A stretch of 64,000 nucleotides of DNA from Sphaerothrix gracilis (GTDB taxonomy: Bacteria > Cyanobacteriota > Cyanobacteriia > Phormidesmidales > Phormidesmidaceae). Below are positions 45,356-53,803 of this stretch, piece after piece. Made by a program: the position numbers and the translations under genes. Under the pieces are notes generated by a model, which saw nothing but the letters and a program-made list of their open reading frames with translations, was not told the DNA's origin and searched no databases. Position 1 is the stretch's first letter. Every line of letters begins with the position of its first letter. The stretch is taken from positions 124,001 to 188,000 of the forward strand of contig NZ_JASATW010000001.1 of the NCBI RefSeq assembly GCF_030405905.1, given 5' to 3'.

Positions 45356-45661
45356 ATGACGCTTCAATATTATCTGCTGCTGGCTGCCGCTCTTTTTTGT
45401 ATTGGCATCTACGGCCTAGTTACCAGCCGTAACGTCATTCGAGTTCTGATGTCTATTGAGCTAATGCTGAACGCGGTCAACCTCAACCTAATGGCTTTTT
45501 CTAACTTTTTAGATCCACAAGGGGTGACCGGGCAGGTATTTGCTGTGTTTGTGATCACGATTGCAGCGGCTGAAGCGGCGGTTGGCCTAGCTATTGTGCT
45601 ATCGATTTATCGCAATCGAGACACGGTTGATATGGAGCAGTTTAACCTGCTGAAATGGTAG
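45356..45661 (+). CDS. ndhE: NAD(P)H-quinone oxidoreductase subunit 4L
   Basis: 101 residues with three membrane helices. Family phrases are YYLLLAAALFCIGIYGLVTS, NVIRVLMSIELMLNAVNLNL and FVITIAAAEAAVGLAIVLSI, with the conserved acidic residues of the proton channel (SIEL, AAEA). It ends the ndhA-I-G-E cluster. Confidence 0.98.
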   Translation: MTLQYYLLLAAALFCIGIYGLVTSRNVIRVLMSIELMLNAVNLNLMAFSNFLDPQGVTGQVFAVFVITIAAAEAAVGLAIVLSIYRNRDTVDMEQFNLLKW

Positions 45662-45775
45662 GCTGACTGGCCTGGGGAACTAACCTTTCCAGGATCGGGT
45701 AGTGCATGACTTACAGTACAGCCCCTGTCAGATCTGATAGGGTCTTGCCAGTGGTGAATTGAAGCCTAGCAAATC

Positions 45776-46696
45776 GTGCAGTTAAAGCAGGTCATTATTG
45801 TTCATAAAGCTGGGAATCGTCTCAGTCAGAGCTGGGCTGAAAAATGTGCTAAGCAGCTAGAGGCACGGGGCTGCAAAATTTTGATGGGGCCTAGCGGCCC
45901 TAAAGATAATCCCTACCCGGTTTTTTTGGCCTCTGCGACCCAGCCGATCGATCTGGCCGTCGTGCTGGGAGGAGATGGTACGGCCCTGGCGGCGGCGCGT
46001 CACCTGGCCGCAGACGGTATTCCGATTCTGGCCCTCAACATCGGCGGACATTTAGGGTTTCTGACTGAGTCCTCAGACGTTTTTGACGACTTTTCGGAAA
46101 TTTGGCAGCGGCTGAGTGAAGATCGATTTGCCGTGGAGCGCCGCATGATGTTACAGGCGCAAATTTTTGCGGGCAATCGCACCAATTTAGATCCGGTGAG
46201 CGATCGCTATGTAGCGCTCAACGAAATGTGCATCAAGCCCGCCTCTCCCGATCGCATGATTACCTCCATCCTTGAAATGGAAATCGACGGTGAGGTAGTC
46301 GATCAGTATCAGGGGGATGGCCTGCTAGTCAGCACGCCCACAGGATCAACCGGCTACACGGTGGCCGCTAATGGCCCCATTGTGCATCCTGGCTTACCTG
46401 CCATCATTGTCACTCCAATTTGTCCCCTTAGCCTTTCTAGCCGTCCGGTTGTGATTCCTCCTGGCTGCGTCGTTAGCGTCTGGCCTCTGGCAGATACTGA
46501 ACTCAACACCAAGCTGTGGATGGACGGGGTCATGGCTACCGCAATTTGGCCAGGGCACCGAGTTGATATTCGCACGGCTGAATGTACGGCTCAGTTCATC
46601 ATCTTAAGAAAGAATCATTCCTACTATCAGACTCTCCGCAACAAGCTGCAGTGGGCCGGGGCCAGAATCAATTACGCCAACAATCACCGCAACTAG
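45776..46696 (+). CDS. nadK: NAD kinase
   Basis: 306 residues from a GTG at 45776. NadK phosphorylates NAD to NADP using ATP or polyphosphate. The motif VVLGGDGTALAAARHLA holds the conserved GGDG, then NIGGHLGFLTE, ALNEMCIKPA, QYQGDGLLVSTPTGSTGYTV and GPIVHPGLPAIIVTPICPLS. It lies 114 bp after ndhE; NADP supply fits the photosynthetic context, but the gap may hold its own promoter. Confidence 0.96.
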   Translation: MQLKQVIIVHKAGNRLSQSWAEKCAKQLEARGCKILMGPSGPKDNPYPVFLASATQPIDLAVVLGGDGTALAAARHLAADGIPILALNIGGHLGFLTESSDVFDDFSEIWQRLSEDRFAVERRMMLQAQIFAGNRTNLDPVSDRYVALNEMCIKPASPDRMITSILEMEIDGEVVDQYQGDGLLVSTPTGSTGYTVAANGPIVHPGLPAIIVTPICPLSLSSRPVVIPPGCVVSVWPLADTELNTKLWMDGVMATAIWPGHRVDIRTAECTAQFIILRKNHSYYQTLRNKLQWAGARINYANNHRN

Positions 46697-46716
46697 CGCT
46701 GGGCTGGCCCTGTCGG

Positions 46717-48126
46717 TCACCGCTCTCGCAGCTGCAGCAGGATTTCAGTGTGTACCTGGCGCGTGATGGGATAGTAGTAGGCAAAGATGAGGCCAACCGC
46801 AATGGCGATCGCTGAAATCGGGCCGATAATAATGCGAATCGTCCAGAGCGCCGAGTCAGGCTGAATTACAGCCGCTTCATCTGCAGAGGTGGCAATATAG
46901 CCAGCCCAGGCTAAGACCTGACTGGTAATAAAGATGGCCAGCGCAATCCCCATTTTTTGCAAAAAGACAACTGAGCTATAGAAAAGTCCTTCACGCCTTT
47001 GGCCGGTGTTAAGCTCGTCAAAATCCACTACATCGGGCAGCATTGACCAGGGCACTAGATACACGGTAGCGGTGCCGATGCCCGCGAGCACGCCTAGGCC
47101 GTACATCCAGCCTATCTGTCCTGGCTGAATTACAAAGAGCCCAATCTGAGCAACCACGATAAAAGGCGCGCCCAAAAAATAGAGCGTCCGCTTATCGCTG
47201 TGGCGACCAATCCAGTTCCATAAAAACGTCGCCGCTACGGCAGTTGCTTGAACAACCAGAGCCATCCAGACAAAATGAGACTTAGACAGCCCCATCCAGT
47301 CCACCACAAAGTACAGCAGCACCACAACTGAAATTTGCACCCCCGTCCACGAGAATAAATAGAGGCCCGCTACCCATAAAAAAGGGCGATTGCTGGCCGC
47401 AATTCGCACCTGCTGCCACAGGGGCAGGGTGGTTGCGGTGGCCATTTGAGGCCGATACTTTTGCACGAGGCGGTAGCGCTTATAGGTGCCCGCTACGCAG
47501 CCTAAAACGGCCAAAATCACCAAGACCGCACTGCCCAACCCAAGTAGCTGATACTGCCGCTCTGGCTCAGCTATCTGGGTAAAGAGAATCTGCGCCATAG
47601 CCAACGCAAAAATGCTGCCCCCAATGCTAAAAGCAGATTTGAAGCTAATCAGGGTAATCCGCTCATCGTAGCCCTGCGTTAGCTCCGCCGCTAGGGCAGA
47701 GAAAGGCAGCATGACGCAGGTAAAGCCAGAATAGGCCAGGATGGAAGCGGCAACGTAGTAAGCAAACAGCCCCCACTGACTAGTAGTCGCTGGTACACGC
47801 CAGCACAAGATACAGGCGATCGCTAGGGGAATAGCCCCTCCCAGCATCCAGGGATAGCGCCGACCTAACCGCGATTGGGTATGGTCGCTGAGCCAGCCAA
47901 TCACCGGATCGCTCAGCGCATCCCACACTTTGCCGAGAAACATAGCGCTGCCTGCCAAAATGGGGCTAAGACCGGCGACGTTAGTGAGAAAAAAGATCAG
48001 AAAAAGAGCTGTCGTGCTGGAGGGAATTGCACCGGCAATTTCACCCGTTCCGTAGGCTAGGCGCGTCGTCAGATCGAGCTTTTCGGTAATTGGCTGAGCC
48101 GTCCCCTCCAGGCTGGGCGATCCCAT
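46717..48126 (-). CDS. GPH-family sugar:cation symporter (MelB-type)
   Basis: 469 residues with 12 membrane helices. The N-terminus has LTTRLAYGTGEIAGAIPSST, TNVAGLSPILAGSAMFLGKV and WDALSDPVIGWLSDHTQSRL, then GRRYPWMLGG, the hallmark of glycoside-pentoside-hexuronide symporters. The C-terminal half has VDWMGLSKSHFVWMALVVQA and VPWSMLPDVVDFDELNTGQR, also family-specific. It should import a sugar with a cation. The stop is 20 bp from the convergent nadK stop. Confidence 0.93.
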   Translation of the reverse strand: MGSPSLEGTAQPITEKLDLTTRLAYGTGEIAGAIPSSTTALFLIFFLTNVAGLSPILAGSAMFLGKVWDALSDPVIGWLSDHTQSRLGRRYPWMLGGAIPLAIACILCWRVPATTSQWGLFAYYVAASILAYSGFTCVMLPFSALAAELTQGYDERITLISFKSAFSIGGSIFALAMAQILFTQIAEPERQYQLLGLGSAVLVILAVLGCVAGTYKRYRLVQKYRPQMATATTLPLWQQVRIAASNRPFLWVAGLYLFSWTGVQISVVVLLYFVVDWMGLSKSHFVWMALVVQATAVAATFLWNWIGRHSDKRTLYFLGAPFIVVAQIGLFVIQPGQIGWMYGLGVLAGIGTATVYLVPWSMLPDVVDFDELNTGQRREGLFYSSVVFLQKMGIALAIFITSQVLAWAGYIATSADEAAVIQPDSALWTIRIIIGPISAIAIAVGLIFAYYYPITRQVHTEILLQLRER

Positions 48127-48296
48127 ATTGGTGTTGATGCTCCGAATAAAACAGGCTAAATACAGTTTGCCCTTCTTCTAGAGTGCCAGAGATAGATGAG
48201 ATCTTGGCCGTTTGCTTTGAGAAAGTCACGTTTACGCCTAACTGAGTCGCGCTAAGGCTGAGCAAGCCGCTAGTAGCAGAGCTGACATCTGACGGT

Positions 48297-49172
48297 TTAC
48301 CTAAGCTGTTTATCGACAGACAGGTCATTGAGAGGCTCGACGAACTGTGGTCGGGCCTGCTGGCTTTGCTGCAGCGCGGCCTGTAGCGCCGTCCAGTTCT
48401 GAGCAGTTATATGTTCAATCATTTGATCAAGCTGCTGGCGATAGCCGTGTAGAGCTTGCAGCAGAGCTGACTGGTTAAACTGCGCCATCATCAACCCCAG
48501 TTCTGGATTGCCGCCGCCAACGCGGCTAGTGTCTCTAAATCCGGAACTGGCTAGCTGCTGGGCTAGCTGTAGAACGGCAGCATCAGTTTCACTAAGGCAG
48601 GCTTGAATCAGCCCTGAACTGATCATCACAGGTAAATGAGAAATCCAGGCCACGGCGCGATCGTGAGTTTCAGGCGCACAGCGATAGGAATAGCAGCCTA
48701 AAGCCTCAACCACGTCTAAAACCAAAGCCATCGCTGCGGGCGGGGTGAGAGCCGTGGGGGTCAGGACATAGGGGCGCTGGTTAAACAGCCCCGCCTCCGC
48801 TACCGCAAGGCCCGCTGTCGCCTTTCCAGCCATAGGATGGCCGCCCACGAAGTTGGGCCAAACGGCACTAGCGGCCTCAACGATATGCGTTTTCACAGAC
48901 CCGACATCTGTGATCACTGCCGAATGGGGCAAAACCAGTGCGAGCTGCTGGATGGTAGGGGCGATCGCGGCGATGGGCGTACAGACAAAGATCAGTTCAG
49001 CAGCGGCAACCGCTTCTAAAGATGTAGCAGCCGCGTCAACAACCCCTCGCTGCAGGGCCAGATCGCCTGTCTCAGCCCGACGGCTAATGCCAATCACCTC
49101 ATGCCCCTGCTGCCGCAAATCTAAACCTAACGACCCCCCAATCAAACCCAAGCCAACAATTCCAATCTTCAT
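48297..49172 (-). CDS. tyrA: Prephenate/arogenate dehydrogenase
   Basis: 291 residues from the ATG at 49172; a TTG five codons earlier is less likely. TyrA oxidises arogenate or prephenate in tyrosine synthesis; cyanobacterial enzymes are usually arogenate-specific with NADP. The Rossmann loop is KIGIVGLGLIGGSLGLDLRQ, followed by ISRRAETG, where the two Arg residues suit NADP binding. Other motifs are LIFVCTPIAAIAP, VITDVGSVK, FVGGHPMAGKATAG, ETHDRAVAWISHLPVMIS and SGFRDTSRVGGGNPELG. Confidence 0.95.
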   Translation of the reverse strand: MKIGIVGLGLIGGSLGLDLRQQGHEVIGISRRAETGDLALQRGVVDAAATSLEAVAAAELIFVCTPIAAIAPTIQQLALVLPHSAVITDVGSVKTHIVEAASAVWPNFVGGHPMAGKATAGLAVAEAGLFNQRPYVLTPTALTPPAAMALVLDVVEALGCYSYRCAPETHDRAVAWISHLPVMISSGLIQACLSETDAAVLQLAQQLASSGFRDTSRVGGGNPELGLMMAQFNQSALLQALHGYRQQLDQMIEHITAQNWTALQAALQQSQQARPQFVEPLNDLSVDKQLR

Positions 49173-49344
49173 GAGCAAAAATCCCAAAAATCTAATTCAC
49201 GCTTCTCAGAAGGGCATGATAAGGCTCAAAGTCTCCGTAAGCACGCCATATTTGGCACAACGAACCCAGTTAACAGCCTCAGGCGATCGCTCCGGCTGAA
49301 CTTTTCTACTCAGAATTCAGGCTCTACCGTTAATCGCAGGCGTC

Positions 49345-50886
49345 ATGATGAAGGCCGAGGAACTATTAGAAAAATACGCTGCCGGACAGCGTCATTTTGA
49401 GGCAGCCCACTTAAACGAAACCCATTTAGTAGGCGCAACGCTAACCGAAATCAATCTCAAACGCGCCCAGCTCAACGTTGCCAATCTCAGCAGCGTTAAT
49501 TTCAGCCGTAGCGATTTGAGCTACGCTCATATGAACGTCACTCGCCTCAGCGGTGCAAATCTAAGTCAGGCAAAACTGATTCAGGCCAGTCTCAATGTCT
49601 CAAATTTGATTCGCGCTATTCTAGTGGGCGCTGATCTCAGCGGTGCCTCTCTAATTCGGGCAGAACTGCTGCGAGCTGAGCTGAGCAATGCCAACCTGTG
49701 CCAAGCAAACCTGAGTGAAGCCGATTTGAGAGAAGTACGTCTGCGGTGGGCCAACTTGATGCAGGCAAACCTCGGTCGCGCCGACCTGCGCAACAGTATT
49801 TTAACGGCAGCTACGCTTAAGGCCGCTGACCTGCATACAGCCAATCTGAGCCGCGCCGATCTCAGCGGTGCTGTTTTAGTTGAGGCTAATCTCAGACACG
49901 CCAATCTGCGCTCAGCTAAGCTAGTCGGGGCCAATCTCAGAGGCGCTAATCTCCGCTGGGCTGATCTAAGCGGTGCCGACCTGCGCGAAGCCGATCTCAC
50001 TGACGCCAAGCTTAGCGGCGCTAACCTCACGGGTGCTAACCTTTCCCAAGCGGACTTGTATAACACCAGTCTGGTTCACGCAGACTTAAGTCAGGCCAAC
50101 CTGATTGCGGCCACCTGCGTCAACTCTAATCTGACGGCAGCTACCTTGACCGGCAGCAAGATACACGAAGTTGTTTTTGCTGAACTTAAAACAGCAGATT
50201 TGTCCTGCGACTGGGTTGATCTAAGTCCTACAGGCGATCGCAGTCAGCTACATCATTTTGCCAATTCCAGTGAGGCCGAGGGCTTTTTCGATCGGATACC
50301 GCCCCAGGTCCTTATCCATCTTGATGCGGCTTTAACACCAGCAGCGCATCTGAGTCTAGCTAAAGCCTACAACACAATTTCTCAACGCTTTCATCTGCTC
50401 AAGCAGCCACCCAATATTCTCATTCATAGCCGCAAAACAACCCTGACTTTTCAGCTACAACAAAATAAAGATCTTTTTGCCCTGGCTTATCTAGCGGCTC
50501 TACCTTTTCAAGATTATCGGGCGGTTGAAAAGAATCTCACCCATCTGATGCGGGCGGCTGAGCTGGAACTCTCTTCCAGCAGGCCGCTGCAGCCCTATGT
50601 GGCCAATCTAGCCCAGGAGTTTACCAATTTGGTGCAGCAGGCAGAAAGTACAGAATTTTTAAGCGCAGCCCAGCTGCCAAACTGGAAAGTACCGATCCAG
50701 CTCTGTCTGACAAACTCTAATCGACAGTGGCTGGAAGTTTATCAAAATTCCCGCTTTGGGGTGCGGGGGCCTCAACAAGACGACATGGGCTTTGCCATCT
50801 ATCCCCGTCAGCATTTAACGCCTGCTTCCCTCAGCGTTATAGCGTTTATCCGGGAGATGCATCAGTCTCTCTCTGCCTGCCATTAA
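49345..50886 (+). CDS. Pentapeptide-repeat protein with a C-terminal domain of unknown function
   Basis: 513 residues; ATG codons at 49345 and 49348 are both usable. Residues ~20-280 are an almost unbroken series of A(D/N)LxxA pentapeptides (SGANLSQAKLIQASLNVSNL and so on), which fold into a right-handed quadrilateral beta-helix. Some such proteins copy the shape of DNA and bind gyrase. Residues ~290-513 are a different, mixed helix/strand domain (PQVLIHLDAALTPAAHLSLA, LFALAYLAALPFQDYRAVEK) that I do not recognise. There is no signal peptide. A DinG-like gene follows 72 bp later on the same strand. Confidence 0.93.
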   Translation: MMKAEELLEKYAAGQRHFEAAHLNETHLVGATLTEINLKRAQLNVANLSSVNFSRSDLSYAHMNVTRLSGANLSQAKLIQASLNVSNLIRAILVGADLSGASLIRAELLRAELSNANLCQANLSEADLREVRLRWANLMQANLGRADLRNSILTAATLKAADLHTANLSRADLSGAVLVEANLRHANLRSAKLVGANLRGANLRWADLSGADLREADLTDAKLSGANLTGANLSQADLYNTSLVHADLSQANLIAATCVNSNLTAATLTGSKIHEVVFAELKTADLSCDWVDLSPTGDRSQLHHFANSSEAEGFFDRIPPQVLIHLDAALTPAAHLSLAKAYNTISQRFHLLKQPPNILIHSRKTTLTFQLQQNKDLFALAYLAALPFQDYRAVEKNLTHLMRAAELELSSSRPLQPYVANLAQEFTNLVQQAESTEFLSAAQLPNWKVPIQLCLTNSNRQWLEVYQNSRFGVRGPQQDDMGFAIYPRQHLTPASLSVIAFIREMHQSLSACH

Positions 50887-50958
50887 CTGTTTCAAAGCCA
50901 GCAAAGAGCGCGCCTCAGCGGCTCGGTGACTACCTGCCTGCGAAAGGCTTATGCCACA

Positions 50959-52545
50959 ATGGAGTTCATTGTGCCGTTTAATGTCACTACATTCGTGATT
51001 GAAGCAGAGGTCCATCAACGGCTGAGAGCCTTTTTAAGAGAGCAGGGCGAACCTTATTGGCCCCACCATCTGACAATGGCGCGGCTGGTCGCCAGGGCTT
51101 TCCGCTTAGGCCGTAGTGCGTTAATCCAAGCCGGTAGCTCATCGGCTTATCATGGACGCCACCGTTTGAGCTATCTCATGCCCAGCTTACTGTGGCCGGG
51201 AGCGGCTATTTTGGTCCTGCCAGAGGCGGTGCAGCAGCGCATTCTGATGGTGGAAATTCCGCGTCTGCGCCAGTGGATGCCAGCGACCAAGCCAGTTCAG
51301 GTAAGCGATCGCTGGCCTGACGAAAACTATCGGGGATTGTTGATCACCTCACCTGAAGCCTGGCTAAGCGATCGCCTCGGCGCTCAGACTCAGTTCCCTA
51401 GCAACATTCCGGTCCTGATTGATGGCGCTGATGATTTAGAAGCCTGGATTCGCCAGCAACTTACCGTCAATGTTGCTGGTGCCGATTGGGATAGTCTGAT
51501 GCTGGCCTATCCTGACTGCCAAGACACCATTCGCGACATTCGAGTACAGCTTACCCGCACCATTTTCCAGCATCCAGAAAACCCCTATAGCTGTTACCTG
51601 CTAGAGCAGCCCGAACAGCAGGCCATCGGCCAGCTTTATCAGAGCCTGCAGCAGTCAATCACAGCTACAGAGCCGCTGCAGGCAGGAATGCCCATTCGCT
51701 GGCAGACATTTTGGCAGCAGTACTGGCAGCCCCACAAACTGATTTGGACAACCGTTAATCGGCAGCAAGGACAGTTTTGGCTGCACTGCGGCCCAGCCGA
51801 AATTAGTCCAACCCTGATGAAGGTTTGGGATCAGCAGCCTGTAGTGCTCATTGGCGCGGCTATGGATTTAGATACCCAGGCTTCTACCTACCGGCAGCGT
51901 CTGGGGTTAGCAGATTTAACCTGTCTCAAGTTTTCCCTAGATCGCCAGCAGGAAGTAATTCAGCTCTATCTGCCCGATCGCCTGCCTTTGCCCAACACGC
52001 GAGAATTTCAGTTTGCCCTGCGCCAGGAAATTCGCCAGCTCTTGACCCGCACAGCAGACAGCTCTGGTTTGAGTGTCATCCTGGTAAGCGATATGCCCCT
52101 GCAGTATCAGCTCGGAGCAGATTTGGCGGCTGAGTTTGGTTCTAGAGTCCAGGTTGAAAAAACCTGTCTAGATGACAATGGGGTGTTGGTGGCTAGCTGG
52201 CAGTTCTGGAAAACACACCAGCATTTGCTGCCTGCTCCCCAGCTCTTAATCATCACTACTTTACCGATTCCGTCATTGGAAAATCCGGCAGTCGCTAACC
52301 GAGTGGCCTTTTATAAGCGACAGCGCCAAGACTGGTTTCGGCTCTATTTGCTACCAGAGGCGCTTTCTGAACTACAAAGGGCGATCGCTCCAGTCCGAGA
52401 GCGGCAGGGCATTGTCGCGCTGCTAGACAACCGAGTTAACTATCGCAGCTATGGCAAGCAGGTTATTGCCGCTTTAAGCCCTGCTGCCCGCACCAACTAT
52501 ATCGATGTTAGCTGGTTGAATAATAGCTACAGCATCCTAGACTAG
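50959..52545 (+). CDS. DinG/Rad3-like helicase homologue with degenerate ATPase motifs
   Basis: 528 residues from the ATG at 50959; an upstream GTG at 50926 adds eleven. The layout follows DinG: EVHQRLRAFLREQGEPYWPH at the start, then the motif I position reading GSSSAYHGRHR (residues 59-69), where a GxxxxGK(S/T) loop is expected but no Gly-Lys pair is present. The motif II position reads LIDGADDLE (D155-E161) instead of DEAH. The C-terminal part keeps the DinG order LPIPSLENPAVANRVAFYKR, RLYLLPEALSEL and GIVALLDNRVNYRSYGKQV, but the motif VI arginines (QGxGRxIR) are replaced by APVRERQ. I infer a family member that has lost ATP hydrolysis, perhaps keeping a binding role. Confidence 0.75.
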   Translation: MEFIVPFNVTTFVIEAEVHQRLRAFLREQGEPYWPHHLTMARLVARAFRLGRSALIQAGSSSAYHGRHRLSYLMPSLLWPGAAILVLPEAVQQRILMVEIPRLRQWMPATKPVQVSDRWPDENYRGLLITSPEAWLSDRLGAQTQFPSNIPVLIDGADDLEAWIRQQLTVNVAGADWDSLMLAYPDCQDTIRDIRVQLTRTIFQHPENPYSCYLLEQPEQQAIGQLYQSLQQSITATEPLQAGMPIRWQTFWQQYWQPHKLIWTTVNRQQGQFWLHCGPAEISPTLMKVWDQQPVVLIGAAMDLDTQASTYRQRLGLADLTCLKFSLDRQQEVIQLYLPDRLPLPNTREFQFALRQEIRQLLTRTADSSGLSVILVSDMPLQYQLGADLAAEFGSRVQVEKTCLDDNGVLVASWQFWKTHQHLLPAPQLLIITTLPIPSLENPAVANRVAFYKRQRQDWFRLYLLPEALSELQRAIAPVRERQGIVALLDNRVNYRSYGKQVIAALSPAARTNYIDVSWLNNSYSILD

Positions 52546-52621
52546 AGGTAGGATAGCTAATTTTCTCAGCAATCTTCGGCCTGAGTCGGAGTAGGCACAG
52601 ATACTAATAGGTTATTTAACT

Positions 52622-52837
52622 ATGGGAGAAGCCAAGCGGCGCCAAGAAAAGCTAGGCGAAAAATACGGTCAAGAGAAAAATATTTTGCCCTGGCTGCCAA
52701 TTCGTAAAAGTCAAGCCGATCAGTTTGTTAAGTGGTCTACTAGAGGAGCTTGGGCTGGCATTGGCCTGATGATTGTCCTCTGGCTCCTGATTCGCTTCAT
52801 CGGACCGGGCTTTGGCTGGTGGGAAATTGTTGACTAA
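52622..52837 (+). CDS. DUF2839 family membrane protein
   Basis: 71 residues. The N-terminus MGEAKRRQEKLGEKYGQE and ILPWLPIRKSQADQFVKWST are the strong family signature. One membrane helix lies at about 47-67 (GIGLMIVLWLLIRFIGPGFG). It is widely conserved in cyanobacteria, with no settled function. It lies 76 bp after the DinG-like gene. Confidence 0.93.
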   Translation: MGEAKRRQEKLGEKYGQEKNILPWLPIRKSQADQFVKWSTRGAWAGIGLMIVLWLLIRFIGPGFGWWEIVD

Positions 52838-53155
52838 AGCATGAGCTTTCTTATCGGTTTGTTGAAGTCTGTCTACAGTCTCAGGTCAAGTCTGTAGTTT
52901 TTAGGCTAGAACTAAGTGGGCACTCGCGCAGACAGCAGTGAATCATCAAAATATGATTGTCACACTAGATACTGACCTGACAGGCTATCAAACGTACTTT
53001 AAAGCAGAAGTTTTCAAGGAAAACGAGGTCATTGGGTGATCTAAGCAGTACGTTTCAGTGGGTGCACAATTGCAAAGTAACAATGTAAGCCAAAAAATTA
53101 AGAAAAAATTAAGCTTAAGGCTTACAATAGAGTGTGGTGATCCAGGAGGACAAGC
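52838..53155 (+). promoter_or_regulatory. Upstream region of the DUF1815 gene with promoter and operator-like inverted repeat
   Basis: 318 bases with no supported gene (a 28-codon frame at 52953 is not convincing). TGTAAGCC (53084-53091) pairs with GGCTTACA (53119-53126) around an A/T-rich spacer that includes TTAAGCTTAA. The right arm overlaps a likely -10 box TACAAT (53123-53128). AGGAGG at 53144-53149 is the ribosome site and fixes the DUF1815 start. A repressor binding the repeat would block the promoter. Confidence 0.5.
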
Positions 53156-53500
53156 ATGTTCATTCGACTTGCAGAACAGCATCGCCAGCTAGTTCAAGAT
53201 CTGGTTATGAACTTGCAGGCTCTGGCTATTGTATTAGAGAATCAGGGCTATTTAGCGTCTTGCTATACCTGTGGAGGGCAGATGAACAGCGCTTCCTTCA
53301 TGGTAAGTCTAGGTGATAATCACCTTATTCGCTTCTTAGTCTCAGACTACGGTATTACTTGGACAGAGATGCGAGATGATCGCGAACTGATGAAGCTAGA
53401 AGGGGCAGAAGCCATCAGCCAATTGCAAGAGCTAGCTAATTTAGTCAAGTATCAGATCAATCCCTCCGACTATTATTTGGCAACGCTGCAGCAAGCATAA
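53156..53500 (+). CDS. DUF1815 family protein
   Basis: 114 residues from the ATG at 53156, fixed by AGGAGG seven bases upstream. The family signature is strong: LAEQHRQLVQDLVMNLQALA, GYLASCYTCGGQMNSASFMV, HLIRFLVSDYGITWTEMRDD and LMKLEGAEAISQLQEL. The CYTCGG pair of cysteines might bind a metal or be redox-active. It is almost restricted to cyanobacteria and has no known function. No membrane segment. Confidence 0.93.
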   Translation: MFIRLAEQHRQLVQDLVMNLQALAIVLENQGYLASCYTCGGQMNSASFMVSLGDNHLIRFLVSDYGITWTEMRDDRELMKLEGAEAISQLQELANLVKYQINPSDYYLATLQQA

Positions 53501-53803
53501 GCTGCCGTTTAGCGAAGCCAGCATCTTGCCCAACCACCCTAGTCTTTGTCTCTGAGGGCAGCCGCAGCAGAGTTAATCCGCCCTGCTGCCTAAATTGGTG
53601 CGTCTTGCTAGCTCACTAGCCGGTGCGGGATCAGCAGACGGGAAAAACGGTATTTTATGATACATTAGATACCTGTGGTTCACAAGTCCGCGCGAGCTTA
53701 TGCTTGCCGCGCCAATACCCTCCATAGCAATGGTTGGCCGGTTCCTGTGACTGCTTAGACTCTGCTTTGGAAAATTTTCTTTTCTGAGATGAAGTAAAGC
53801 TCT
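53501..53803. other. Gene-free stretch before the alpha/beta hydrolase
   Basis: 303 bases with no supported gene. A partial GC-rich inverted repeat (GCGCGAGC near 53691 with GCTTGCCGCGC near 53702) and an AT-rich patch (TTTTATGATACATTAGATAC near 53651) that could hold a promoter are all that stand out. Confidence 0.4.

Noticed and set aside
48041..48328. 95-codon minus-strand frame between the symporter and tyrA
   Set aside because: It overlaps both neighbours in other frames and shows no family match or ribosome site.
49581..50066. 161-codon frame antisense to the pentapeptide-repeat gene
   Set aside because: Its regular pattern is just the repeat of the sense gene read on the other strand.
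52953..53039. 28-codon frame before DUF1815
   Set aside because: Too short, with no ribosome site and no known small protein resembling it.
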